In this document: positions 10,770-22,121 of the stretch, piece after piece
Position numbering within the stretch: position 1 is the stretch's first letter
How the letters are laid out: each line of letters opens with the position of its first letter
From: Cercis canadensis
Lineage: Eukaryota; Streptophyta; Magnoliopsida; Fabales; Fabaceae
Assembly (NCBI GenBank): GCA_003255065.1
Contig: QAOA01005941.1
Coordinates: 319,330 to 383,329, forward strand
Length of the DNA: 64,000 nucleotides
Direction: 5' to 3'
Notes under the pieces: generated by a model
What the model was told of the DNA's origin: nothing
The model's database searches: none
What the model saw: only the letters and a program-made list of their open reading frames with translations
Made by a program: the position numbers and the translations under genes

Positions 10770-12329
10770 TTATAACTCGAGTTTCCCATTTCTTGGCTTG
10801 ATGGTAGCTCTTAGAGGTTCCTTCATGACGACAGTGAACTCCAATTTTCCAGTGAAATCCAAGTGCTTATCTGGTGGGTATGCAGTCCACTCAAACTCTT
10901 GCACCATTCTAGCCAACATCAAATGAATATGCACCGTGGCCATACCCAAACCAGGACATATCCTTCTTCCTACCCCAAACGGCAACATTTTCACCCCAGT
11001 AACACCAGTGATATCAGCCTCATCCCGACCCGAGATGAACCTGTCCGGGTCAAACCGTTCCGGGTGGGACCACAATTTCGGATCCTCCGCAATGCTAGGC
11101 AAGTAGAGCTCAACATTAACATCAGTGGGAATGTGATAACCAGCGAGAGTAGTGGGCTCAGTGACAGCATGAGTGAGTGAAAAGTAAGTTGGAGGATGCT
11201 TCCTTAACAATTCTTTGACCACAGCTTGTAAGTAGGGCATGTTGTCCACGTCCTTTTCGTCCACTTCCCTTTCTCCCACCGTCCTCGTAATTTCATCAAA
11301 CAGTTTGGTTTGAACATCTGGGTTCACTATGAGTTGGGCTATGCCCCACTCCACAGCTGTGGCCGTTGTGTCTGTTCCACCATTAAGGAACTCTGAGCAA
11401 AGAGAGACTAATTCTGCACTTGTGGGTGGGGATTTTCTACCTTCCACTTTCAGATCAAAGAGTGTGTCCAAGTACGAAAATGTTGTAGCAGTGGAATCTG
11501 AACCTGGGTTTTGGATTGCCCTTTTCCTCTGCTCAATAAATGGGACTATAAATTCGATCTGTTGTTTTCTTACCTCTGAAGCCCTTTTCCTTTGTTTCGA
11601 GAAAAATGGGCTTAAAATTGGCAGGTAATCATCAATTCTAGGATCCAAGGTGATGAGAATAGATTTCATCATTTGATCCATTTTCTCTATATTTTCTTCT
11701 TCCATTTCTAACCCAAAGCACATAGCTACAAGGATACAGAAAACAGCGAACCTGGCGTTTTTGAGCACCCAAACTAGTCCATTGTTTGTCTCTGCTTCAG
11801 CTCGGAGCCTATTGATGAGCTTGTTCATTGCGTTTTCTCTTACACTACGAAATTCCTTTAGCCTTATTGAGCTAAGCATGTTCTGCACCATGTTTTTTCT
11901 CAGTGAACGCCAAACTGAGCCATAAACTGCTGCGTTTACTGTGAATTTGTTGGCGCTGAAGATGTTCCTTGTTGGGTTCTCGCGAGGACGAGAGGCATAG
12001 AGAGCACCCTTTTGGATTAGTGCTTCGTGGATGAGCTTTGGATCACTGAGAATGATCATTGTTCTTGTACCCATCTTGAGTGTGAAGATTAGCCCATATT
12101 TTTGCCTCAAGCCTTCTACATATTCGAAGAAAGGTTTACCTGAACGTGCAAATTGGAAAAGGTTGCCAACGATTGGCCACCCAGGTGGACCTGGAGGGAG
12201 GTTGAGTTTTTTTGATTTGGATTTCTGGGTCAGCAAGAAAATCAGGCATGATATGAGGAAAACTAATATAGTGAAGAGGTGGTAGTAGGAAGAAAGAGAA
12301 GCAGAGGAGATTTTAGAGAGGGTAGCCAT
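10770..12329 (-). CDS. CYP77A: Cytochrome P450 of the CYP77A subfamily
   Basis: A single-exon, intact 519-aa P450. It has an N-terminal membrane anchor (about 13-34), the proline-rich hinge PPGPPGWP (45-52), the C-helix WR pair (140-141), the I-helix oxygen-activation motif GGTDTT (317-322), ExxR (E373, R376), the PERF-like motif (423-426) and the haem loop FGVGRRICPG (451-460) with haem ligand C458. Length and lack of introns fit CYP77A genes. Characterised Arabidopsis members act on C18 fatty acids at the endoplasmic reticulum: CYP77A6 does in-chain hydroxylation for cutin and CYP77A4 epoxidises fatty acids. The substrate here is inferred from the subfamily only. All key residues are present, so it is probably functional. 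Its neighbours are unrelated transcription units. Confidence 0.97.
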   Translation of the reverse strand: MATLSKISSASLSSYYHLFTILVFLISCLIFLLTQKSKSKKLNLPPGPPGWPIVGNLFQFARSGKPFFEYVEGLRQKYGLIFTLKMGTRTMIILSDPKLIHEALIQKGALYASRPRENPTRNIFSANKFTVNAAVYGSVWRSLRKNMVQNMLSSIRLKEFRSVRENAMNKLINRLRAEAETNNGLVWVLKNARFAVFCILVAMCFGLEMEEENIEKMDQMMKSILITLDPRIDDYLPILSPFFSKQRKRASEVRKQQIEFIVPFIEQRKRAIQNPGSDSTATTFSYLDTLFDLKVEGRKSPPTSAELVSLCSEFLNGGTDTTATAVEWGIAQLIVNPDVQTKLFDEITRTVGEREVDEKDVDNMPYLQAVVKELLRKHPPTYFSLTHAVTEPTTLAGYHIPTDVNVELYLPSIAEDPKLWSHPERFDPDRFISGRDEADITGVTGVKMLPFGVGRRICPGLGMATVHIHLMLARMVQEFEWTAYPPDKHLDFTGKLEFTVVMKEPLRATIKPRNGKLEL

Positions 12330-13912
12330 TTGAGGTAGAGAGAGAAGAGTAGAGGAATTAAAGAGAGATATGGTAGATTAAGTAAGTGGGTGACATTTGG
12401 AGGGTATAAAAATGGAAGGGAGCATGAAATTGCAGGTGGATTTAATTAAAGCACTTTGATGTATGCTAGCCAGAAAAGCAGAGGTGGTTGTGTTGTGCTG
12501 TTAAGTACTAACTGTTAATTACTGCAAATATGGCTGTGGGAAATTGTGTTAAGCAGGTTAAAAAGTAGGGGGAGGTTCATGAGATGGCATGTGATGCTGA
12601 TTGCAATTCAATGCATGCAACTACTTCAGTTGAACATAATGCAATTTAGAGGTGAAGAATTTATGGCTAAGCAGTAAGGAGAAAAGAGAACAAATGGTGC
12701 GGCTCGCATTTTAAGGAGATTAAAAGATCAAGAACATGGAAACGAAGTCAATATTGACTGAACAGAGTAATTGCTAGTAACTGAGCATGCCTTCAAAGTC
12801 AAACATATTCAGCTTTTAATATGCAGACACGTTGCTAGAAGCCTAGAACCTTAGCTTTAGAGCCACAAAAATTTAAGCCATAAATGAGTTTATTTAAATT
12901 TAGATTTTGTAATGTGTACCTATATAGAGAATACTACTCTTTGATGGGTAAGAGAGCCTTTGAGATTTTGTTTGCTTGATATCTTCATGTGTGTATTGAT
13001 CTGTGTCTATCATTGTGCTTATAAAATGCATAAACCACACTTAATAAGCAATTGCAAACCAAGTCATAATATAACTGTAATGCTATAAAATTTAAGAAAA
13101 TGATAAGTTCACAACTCTTAAAATATTGTAAAAGGTATACAATTAATTTAAAGTTTAAAAAGAGAAGGTTGATATAAAATTACCCTACAATATAAATGCA
13201 TATATACCATTACTCCAAACCATATTCCAATTTATGGTGCCATACCACTATTCCAAAGCATGTTCCAATACATTGTGCCATACCATTACTCCATACCGCA
13301 CCATGTCCTCTTTCATAATTTCATTAGGCTATATTAACATGTCCTCTTACCTTTTGGTAACTTCTGGTTAGAAAGAAAAAAGTTAAAATAGAAAGTAAGC
13401 TGTTGTTTAATTGCTATCGGTTGGTGTGGTATGCTCTCATATTTTTAGATAATATGGAAGACAGTACGGGAGGAAGTTCCTGTGGACAGCTAGCTAAGAT
13501 AGTTTCACATGTATCTAACTTTCTTTCAAACCTAATCTTTATATTATAGCATCATTGACATACAAACACCCATTTCCAAAAACCTAATGTCTTACATTTG
13601 AGACTTGATTGATTTAATATCTCCTGTACTGATCTTCATACAGTTAACTCTCTTTTTTTCGGTTTTAACTAGTTTTCTCTCTCTCCGAGACTAAATCCTT
13701 GTTAGCGATTTTAATGATGGATCTCCCACATTAACTTGGAGCATTTAGGAAAAATATGTCTCTAGGTACTTGCCTCAAGATTTGAACTTTGACTAGCTTA
13801 GATAAACCTCTTGCTATCAGCTTATTCTTGTGTCTATACAACTATTACTCTACATGTACCTAAGTGTTTCTCCCCCTCCTTATTCTCTTTATTGATTAAC
13901 ATGACAGTTCTT
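12330..13912. other. Promoter side of CYP77A and intergenic DNA
   Basis: The region just upstream of the P450 start reads CT-rich on the coding strand, as plant core promoters often do. No clear TATA box was found. Further right there is a loose ATTCCAAA/CCATACCA repeat around 13196-13310. No gene was seen. Confidence 0.4.
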
Positions 13913-14820
13913 GTTAGGTCTTAAGCCCAAGAGAAAAGTCCAACCCAAAAGACTAATCTATTAAGTGAGAGAGCCTCTTATATTTAAGTATCATTCCACA
14001 CTTCCTTGTAGAATCAATGTAGGACTCGTAACATTACCCACCCTTGAGAAGCCGGACGGCTCTCACTTCAAACTCTTCTCAGCACCAAATAGCCCCTTTC
14101 CCTTTTGGATAGCTTCACCCTAGACCTTATCAAGCATCGGGTAGTCTTTTTCTATGTCGCACTGACTCTCAATGAAAGCACCAATGTTAGGTCTTAAGCC
14201 CAAGAGGAGAGCTCAACTCAAAAGACTAGCCTATTAGGTGAGAGAGTTTCTTAAACTTAAGTATCATTCCACACTTCCTTGTGGGACTCGTAAAATTGCC
14301 CACCCCTTGAGTTCGACTCTCAATAAAAGCACAAATGTTAGGTCTTAAGCCCAAGAGGAGAGCCCAACCTAAAAGACTAGTCTATTAAGTAATAGATCCT
14401 CTTAGACTTAAGTATCATTCAACACTTCTTTGTGGAACTGATGTAGGACTCGTAATGGCTTCACTCTGGACCTTATCAAGGACTGGGTAGCCCTTTTCCA
14501 TGTCGTACTGACTCTCAATGAAAGCATAATGTTAGGTCTTAAACCTAATAAGAGAGTCTAACCCAAAAGACTAGTCTATTAAGTGAGAGAGCTCTTAGAC
14601 TTGAGTACTATTCCATACTTCCTTGTAGAATCGATGTGGGACTCATAACATTACCCACCCCTTGAGAAGCCCACCTTGAGTTCGACTCTCAATGAAAAGA
14701 CCAATGTTAGGTCTTAAGCCCAAGAAGAGAGCCTAACCCAAAAGACAAGCCTATTATATGAGAAAGTCTCTTAGACTTACGTACTATTCCACACTTCCTT
14801 GTGGGATTCATAACAATTCT
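13913..14820. repeat. Array of about five diverged GTTAGGTCTTAA repeats
   Basis: The unit starts GTTAGGTCTTAAGCCC and continues with AAAAGACTAG, TTCCACACTTCCTTGT and GACTCGTAA segments. It recurs from about 13913, 14186, 14337, 14531 and 14706 with variable spacing of 150-270 bp. Copies differ by small deletions and substitutions. It has no coding capacity. It may derive from the end of a retroelement, but no LTR borders or primer site could be fixed. Confidence 0.7.
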
Positions 14821-17800
14821 CAACAAGAAAATTTCATCTAGGATGCGTGACATTCTATGAGAAAACTGATGGTAGGATCTTTAATGGTGCATGGATTAAA
14901 AGTGAGAAACATTTATATGGTGGTCTTGCAGCTTGAATAATCTTTGTGGAGAAGACAAAGATGGTGATTTCAGGAGAAGGTCTCTCAAGATGAGAGCATT
15001 GTACTAACTAGATAGGGAGAATATATTGATTGAGGGGAGATGCGAAAGGGAGTAGAATAAGTGGTACATTCATTTTTCCTCACCATTGTGAACCTTGTTG
15101 AAGTTGTATTTTACACATTTAACTGGATCAAATTTACTTTTTTAAAAAAATCATTCAGATTCAATCTCAAGTGAAGATTTAAGGTGACTGCAAGCTGGTG
15201 ATGGAGATTTCTCTAAGCTGGGTACAAATTGTGGTGAAATGAAACTTTCAATAACAAGAAAAATCTGAAAACAAAACATCCTCAACAAAGGCTAGAGCAT
15301 CCTCCATTCACACCACACTTACCTTTCAATTGCCATCACTTTCTATCCATAATTAAACGGCTTAATTAACTAAATTGACTGAATCTTTTTGTTTTGTTTT
15401 TACATAGATGCTTTACAAAGCACCGAGAAATGAAGGAGAGAGTACACATCAGAAAGAGAAATCTTGACATCAAACTCTTTGATTTTATGATAAAAAAATG
15501 TGTCGTTAGATCTAATGTTAAAACTCCACGAACGATATTTGTTAAAAAGAAATTTGGTTAATAGCACGAGTATTCTCACTTATTTAATTCGGTATAAGAC
15601 TAATTTTATTCAAGAGTTAGAGCAATTACAATTTTCTCTCTTGATCACATCCAATGGCGCACACTTAGAATTCAATTTGTTATTGGTTGAACCAATCACT
15701 TGTTGGTAATATTTGTTAATTGAGGACACATAAAATTAAAACTTTTAACAGTACGCAGGAGGAACTAAAAGTGAATTTAAGTCTAAAATCAACTATACAA
15801 CTCACGCTCTTCAGCTCCATTCCTTTGAGATACAGACCATGGACTCCAAACTCCCAACTCATAACCGTTGGATGGGACCCAAACTTAAATTTTATAAATG
15901 TTTGCTCGTATATTATGGTGTGTGCCAATATTTTGGCCTAATTCAATGTATGCCATTATTATCAACTATAATGAATATTATATCCTTTTTTTTTGGCTAA
16001 TAATTAGTCATCTTTTATTATAATAAGAAATTTAACTTTGATATATTAATAGTGTAAAAGATTATTACACAATTATTGAATCATGCATGTACTGTTATAT
16101 ATTTAAAAAAATTTAAATAATTTCTTATTGATAATTTTTTTTAATTACTTTGGTGATTTGACAGTTTTCTATTTCATGATAATGTATACAATTTTATAAG
16201 AACAATAGATTAAATTTACGGGAATTCTATGATATTACGTAAGTATGTCATATTACACTGACGTGGCAAGTATACATAATTTTCATATTTTATTATATAT
16301 AAAATATAATTATCTAATTTTTTAAACAAATTTAAAAGCAGTTAATTTGTACACATTTCATTCATTTATTGACTATTTCTANTGTAGTATGACATATTAC
16401 ATAAATACTAAAAGTATCTAAGAAACCTCCTTAAATTTAAGCTCTTATTATTTTTCAATGCAGTTGAACTTAATTCAGAATTTCAGATTAAAAAATAATA
16501 ATTCAGTGAACCTGTCATATGGGAGTTAGTTATGTTAGAAGTTAGTTTTTCTTCTTTAAAAAAAATACCGTTTTATTTGCAAAAAGCACCGTTATTCTGA
16601 TTTTTTTTTTTCTTGCTAATGAGTACCCTTTTATTCTGATGTTTGAATTATATATTGATCGCCAAGAGGGCCTGAAGGCCCAAACCAAAGTGAGAAGGCA
16701 AAGCCCAAGCCAAGATCAGTCTGGTTTAATGAGAGTGAAGCCCAGAGCCCAGAAATTTAAACAAGTAACATATAATTCATTAGCTAAAAAAAAAACGTTT
16801 ATATATTTAAGGAGTTATCAAACGGGCCAGGCCCGCCCAATTTTAGTATTCAAATCTGAAAACTGAGTATATTGTTCTCCAATAGCCAAAAAAAAAAAAA
16901 TGAATAAATAAATTAATAAAAAGACAATTGCTTACTCCTCAACCCATAAGAAATTTTAACAGATTCCTTCTTGTTCTGTTTTTCATCAAATAAAATACTA
17001 CAATTGGACATACTCTTCTCCAAATCACTTTGAAAATTGAAACAAATCAATAAATTTAAATTGCTATCTCAAATCAAATTTTTTATTTTTTTTTTATAAT
17101 TCTCATAAATTATTAGTTCTTTCAAAGATTAGTCTTTTTAAACAAGCATATCAAACATGACTAAAATTAACTTTTACGCCCTTTAATTAAAAGTTATAGT
17201 CTGAAATGTTAACCCATTAACTTTTTCTCCCTTAATTTTTACTCTAATACCAAACACACTAAAAGAAGTAACATTCTCATAAATTATTTGTCAATAATAG
17301 TTGTTGGTTTTATAACTTATGGTTTTGGAATTCTATGAATTATACTTTTTTCATTTTTTTTTTATTTTAGATTATTTACCGTCTCTCTTGTTTTCTACAT
17401 TTCCTTTACCATGTATCATATTTTTTTACTTTTTTCTTACACAATTGCATGCATGTTACACTTCAAACTTATCCACTGTTTTTTTATTCAAATATACTCC
17501 AATACTGGTATGATTATGGGGAAGAATTGACACCCATTCTCTGTTGATGTTTGGGTGGAGTTCAGCCCCAAAGCCTAATATGAACATGAAATTCTCAATT
17601 GTTCTCCACCAATGGACTTGTTTGGCCCTAGAATGATTTTTTAACTTTTTCGTTCAAGAATTTCTCTTATATTTCAAATTGCTTTAAAACTGTTTTCAGT
17701 GTCCGAATGCATCTTGGCCTTTTGCCTGCATGCCCTTCCAGCTTCCGCTGTACATGTTTTGCACCTCACTCAGTTTACTTAACTCACATTCATTCGTTAT

Positions 17801-18100
17801 TGGTTTTCCAGAGTTGTAGTGCAAAGAAGCTGAGTGGAGTAGACTCGGTGTAGCTGTTTGCAGATGTTGTGGTAAGCTTGTAGCATTTCTTCAAGTTTGT
17901 CAATCATGAGTTGGATGCGGCTTATCACTTGTTTTTGCTTTTAGCTTTTGTAGCTATATAACTATGTCGTTCACATGTGACACAGACGTATTAAGGCCCA
18001 TGGCCAATCACATCGCTACTTGAAATGAACCTACTTGGTCTTCAACAGAAGGAGAAAAAAAAAATGAATGTCTTGGTGATAATACTAGTAAAACCATTAC
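14821..18100. other. Intergenic stretch without a recognised gene
   Basis: Only short ORFs without domains occur. A weak inverted repeat around 16220-16420 (GTATGTCATATTAC versus GTATGACATATTAC) with an N at 16382 may be a decayed MITE. Nothing else was supported. Confidence 0.4.
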
Positions 18101-18430
18101 TTTATGCTACAGTAAAACGGACTAAAATGCTTTTATTATAGTAAAAGGATCAAAAGACTCTTGCTTAAGTTATATATTCTCTTTCTTACTCAACCCTAGA
18201 AGAACTCCATCTTAACTCTGAATTCATTTTCTCTCTCTCTCCCTCTCTCAAGGCCAAGCTAATTGACTTGAGCGTCGGAGGTAGAACCAGAGCTCCAGCT
18301 CTGACCTCTCCTTGCCCGTTCTTCTCTTTTGACAGATTGCCGACCTCACATTAATTCTGGCAACGACATTTAGTTTATGAACATTCTCAAAAGCATTCGA
18401 AATTGGTTCCTAGGATTTTTAATCCATAGA
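18100..18430 (+). mobile_element. Likely LTR fragment of a retrotransposon
   Basis: A CT-rich run is followed by a CAAGGCCAAGCTAATTGAC block and a GAGCGTCGGAGG motif. This resembles the transcribed 3' half of plant LTRs. No second LTR, primer site or pol region was found nearby, so it would be an isolated relic. Borders are not defined. Confidence 0.35.
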
Positions 18431-19417
18431 AGCGCATCTCTGTGCTAGGTTAGCTTCCTGCATCTCAAGTGCCTCCATTTTTTGCCTCAATTTTGTTTCA
18501 GAAGGGGCTCCCGTCTCTTTTAAAGGTAAAATTTTATTTAAAACCTTTTTTAATTACTAATAACTAATTTTAATTTACTTAATACTAATTTTAGAGGTTA
18601 ATTAGCTTTTAAAGAGTATCACGTGCCACAAAATTGGATGTCTGTCTGCAGAAAGGAGTTTATTACATGGTTTAAAAAGTTTAGAGAACACTTTGCTCGT
18701 TTTTAAAGTTAGGATGTCTTGCTTCAATATTATTGTATTAGTAGGTATTTGATTAGAAAAACTAGATAAGGAAATTAAATGTTTAGACTTTAAATAAAAA
18801 TATAATCAAATAGATGAAAGTGTAACTTGCAATATTATAATTAAGATAAGGATTAAACAATAAGCTATAACAAAAAAAAAAAAAGAGGTTTAATAACTGT
18901 AGAAAATTCTTTTACTTTGTTAATTGACGAAAATTAAATCCTATGATTTTAAACTAGTGTTTCTTATATTCATAACTATTTGCACTTGCTGCAACCGTTA
19001 ATTAGGCATCCATTTTGAACTGAAATTCATAGCAAAAAGGAAAAAGAGAGAGAAGGGGGTGGGTTGTGTGAATGATAGTTTTATTAGTTTATTATTTGTT
19101 AACTTGTTTTTTGGACTTAGTGTGGATGCCTGCCTTCGTTGCAAATAGCATGGACACATTGAAGAGCAACGACTCAAAAGTTCTCTTTACTTTGGCTAAG
19201 CTTTTCTTTTCCCTCCTCTGCCCCTTCCCCTTCCCCTAATCTATACATCCTATAATGACTAGAGCAGGCATTGATGAATAGGATAATGTATTACTGCAGA
19301 AATTTGGTGATAAATGAGTTTGCATGAGATACGACTATTTTTTTTTATTGTTTAAACAAAAATAATAAACATGCGAAATTGTAAGAAAAGTAAATAATTA
19401 GTTGGACTTGTCACTAA

Positions 19418-19890
19418 GGGTTTATTTGGGAGTTAAAATTAGAGGGAAATGAGAGAAAAGAAAATGAGTAAATGTGTCAATTCCCTTGTTTGAGAATTCA
19501 AGATTAAAAAATAGAAGAAAACTAAGAGGTAACCTTAAACCTCCACATTCATTTTTTGTCTTTACTTTTGTATTCCTCCAATTTGGGAAATTTGGAGAGG
19601 AAAAATAAATAGTTTACTATTATACCTTTATTTATTTCTTCAAATTCTTTTTCAAACACTATTTAGATAACATTATTAAATTTTATATTAAATATATTTA
19701 CTTTATAAATAAAGGATAAATTTGTAAAATTATAAATTTTTATTTCTTTCTTTTCTTTTATTTTCTTTTTGCTTATTTTAATTATCCAAACAAGGGAGAG
19801 GAAAATTTCTCCCATTCCCTTCCTTTCATTTCTCCCCCTTTCTTCTTGTATCATTCCCCTTCCTTTCTCTTTCAACTCCCAAACAAACCC
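19418..19890. mobile_element. Tourist-like (PIF/Harbinger) MITE
   Basis: The 473-bp element starts GGGTTTATTTGGGAGTT and ends AACTCCCAAACAAACCC, an inverted repeat with one mismatch. It is flanked by the 3-bp duplication TAA (19415-19417 and 19891-19893), as expected for PIF/Harbinger insertions. There is no transposase; the 70-aa antisense ORF inside is low-complexity. Confidence 0.75.
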
Positions 19891-19893
19891 TAA

Positions 19894-21061
19894 AGGTTAG
19901 CTCATTTAATAAAATTGAACTGCATCGTTAAAAAGTTTTTCAGTTCAAATCTTACTAGTGATCTTTTGTTGTTAGAAATTCACTTTGCACTCTACTGATG
20001 AGTTGAAGCAACCTATTATCTATCTCCAAAATTTTTCTTACCAATTCAAAAAAAAAAAAAAATTAGTTGGACAAAGATGCTGAATTAAATCAAGTACATA
20101 AACCATTGCCACTAATCATTACAACTTAGAACTCAATACCTGAAAACAATAATCACTTACCAAATAAATCTGTTAGTTTAAAGAATGCATACTTAATCTC
20201 TGCTAAAAAATTTTATATAGACTGGAATCTATAAGAGATATACTAGTGCTTCTACCAGAGAAAGCTGTTTCATGTTAGGTTTCAGACCTACTACACCCGC
20301 GTCAAATCCCTGACGCACTTGCTATATCAATTACCAGTCTCCCACTATGGCTTCATCACACTTCATCCTACCAACTATACTTTGATATAAAGCCGTTCTA
20401 CAGCATGAATATTTAAATTTTTGATTAATTTCCTACAAACTATTCACTATCAGAACACACTTAATGACTTGTTCTATAACAATTCAAGACAACAAAGGAA
20501 AAAAGATAGCGATCAAATTGGGAGGGTGTGACAGGTCTTAATTTTTAGATAATAATTATGCTAGGGAGTTAAATTAAAGACGGCACTCCCTTAATTAGTA
20601 GTTAGCATAATTAAATTCTAATTAAGTTTAAAAAAACAAAAGAGGAAAATACCCAGCTATTCATAAGGATGACTGGAAGATTGGCACCAACATGGAGTTT
20701 CATCCAACACACGCTAACAAATGCATTTGCATGGTATCAACATCTTATCTAACAGCTATATTGTGTTGGTCTCTAATCAACTCTCTACATCTTTCACTCA
20801 CAAATATGTGAGAAAGATAGATATACCAGGTTAATGTAACCATTACATAAAAGTTTACAAAGCTCTACATTTAAATGTATATAGTCCCAATAGAGCAACT
20901 TGGCCAAGGAATTACGTACTGACACCACAAAATATATATAGCGAAAATTATCAAATCACAACCTAACCTCTCGCCTTTAAGTACATGGAAGATTTTTTTT
21001 GTTTGTTTCTGGGAAAAATGATATTTTAAAACATTCTACCTCCTACAAATTACTCCAAGCT

Positions 21062-21097
<36 letters not shown>

Positions 21098-22121
21098 TAT
21101 TTTTTTTTTTTAATTTATAAAACTATTCATGGACACGTTTTGGTGTATTAATGCAGTATTGCATTATAATATCTCGTGCATATTGTACTCCATCTCAATG
21201 TTATAGTATTTTTAAAGTTCTTAGCTAGGGTAAGAAAACGCTCATTACCTGATGGAAAGAAAACTTTGGCAGACATGATGAAAAACTTATAAACATGAAA
21301 TTAGTTTGTAAGGCACAAGTCCCATAAAATTTTGTAAAATGCTACAAGCCCTAATGCAAATGACGCGCCAGTTATCAATTGCATTTTTTATTTTTTTTCT
21401 TGTTTCCTCTTGGAGTCTCATTTCTCCTCTTTCTGACAAGTATCATTCCCTGTTATGACCATTTTTTCAAGTACAATTAATGCAAAGTATCATCGACCTG
21501 GCTCTTTCCGAATTTCCAAGAGTAATGATATAGCTTACGTATTTGCAAATTCATATCTTCTCTTTACTATATGTAATTTAATTGAATGAGTCACCTTACA
21601 CTAGGTGTACAAACAGTAAAGACCGTTTCTCAATTCTCACCTACCCCAACCTCCTTAAATGTAAGCATGTTAACAAAAATATGCACTTTCATTCTATCAG
21701 ATACAATAATGATTTACTTCAGAGGCCAAAAATAGGTGTTTGTCATCGCAATGCACAGGAAGATATTTTATGCAGACAAATAATATAATAAACAAACATC
21801 AAAGCCTGCAAACTTTCTCAATTGCTCAACCCTTACCGTGAATAAAGCTTAAGTAAACAACAAATGTCAGTGTTTCCACTCAAGCATGAGTCCTGAGATA
21901 TAACACAATTATGTACACAACCCTAGTCAGAGATATATCTTGGAAAGGAAAACAAGCACATCTCTTAATGGTTAACCAATTGGTCTAGATTTTTTACCTT
22001 AAGTTTTCTGGATGAACCGAACAAACTTGCTTCTAGCTAGTACGTACCTAATAAGTAATAACCCCATTTAACTTTCCCCCACAAGTTTCCCCTTCATTGC
22101 TCAGAAACACTGTGGCTGCTG
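19894..22121. other. Intergenic stretch downstream of the trihelix gene
   Basis: No gene was recognised. There is an AT dinucleotide microsatellite at about 21064-21094. The final few hundred bases probably hold the 3' UTR and polyadenylation region of the minus-strand trihelix gene. Confidence 0.5.
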
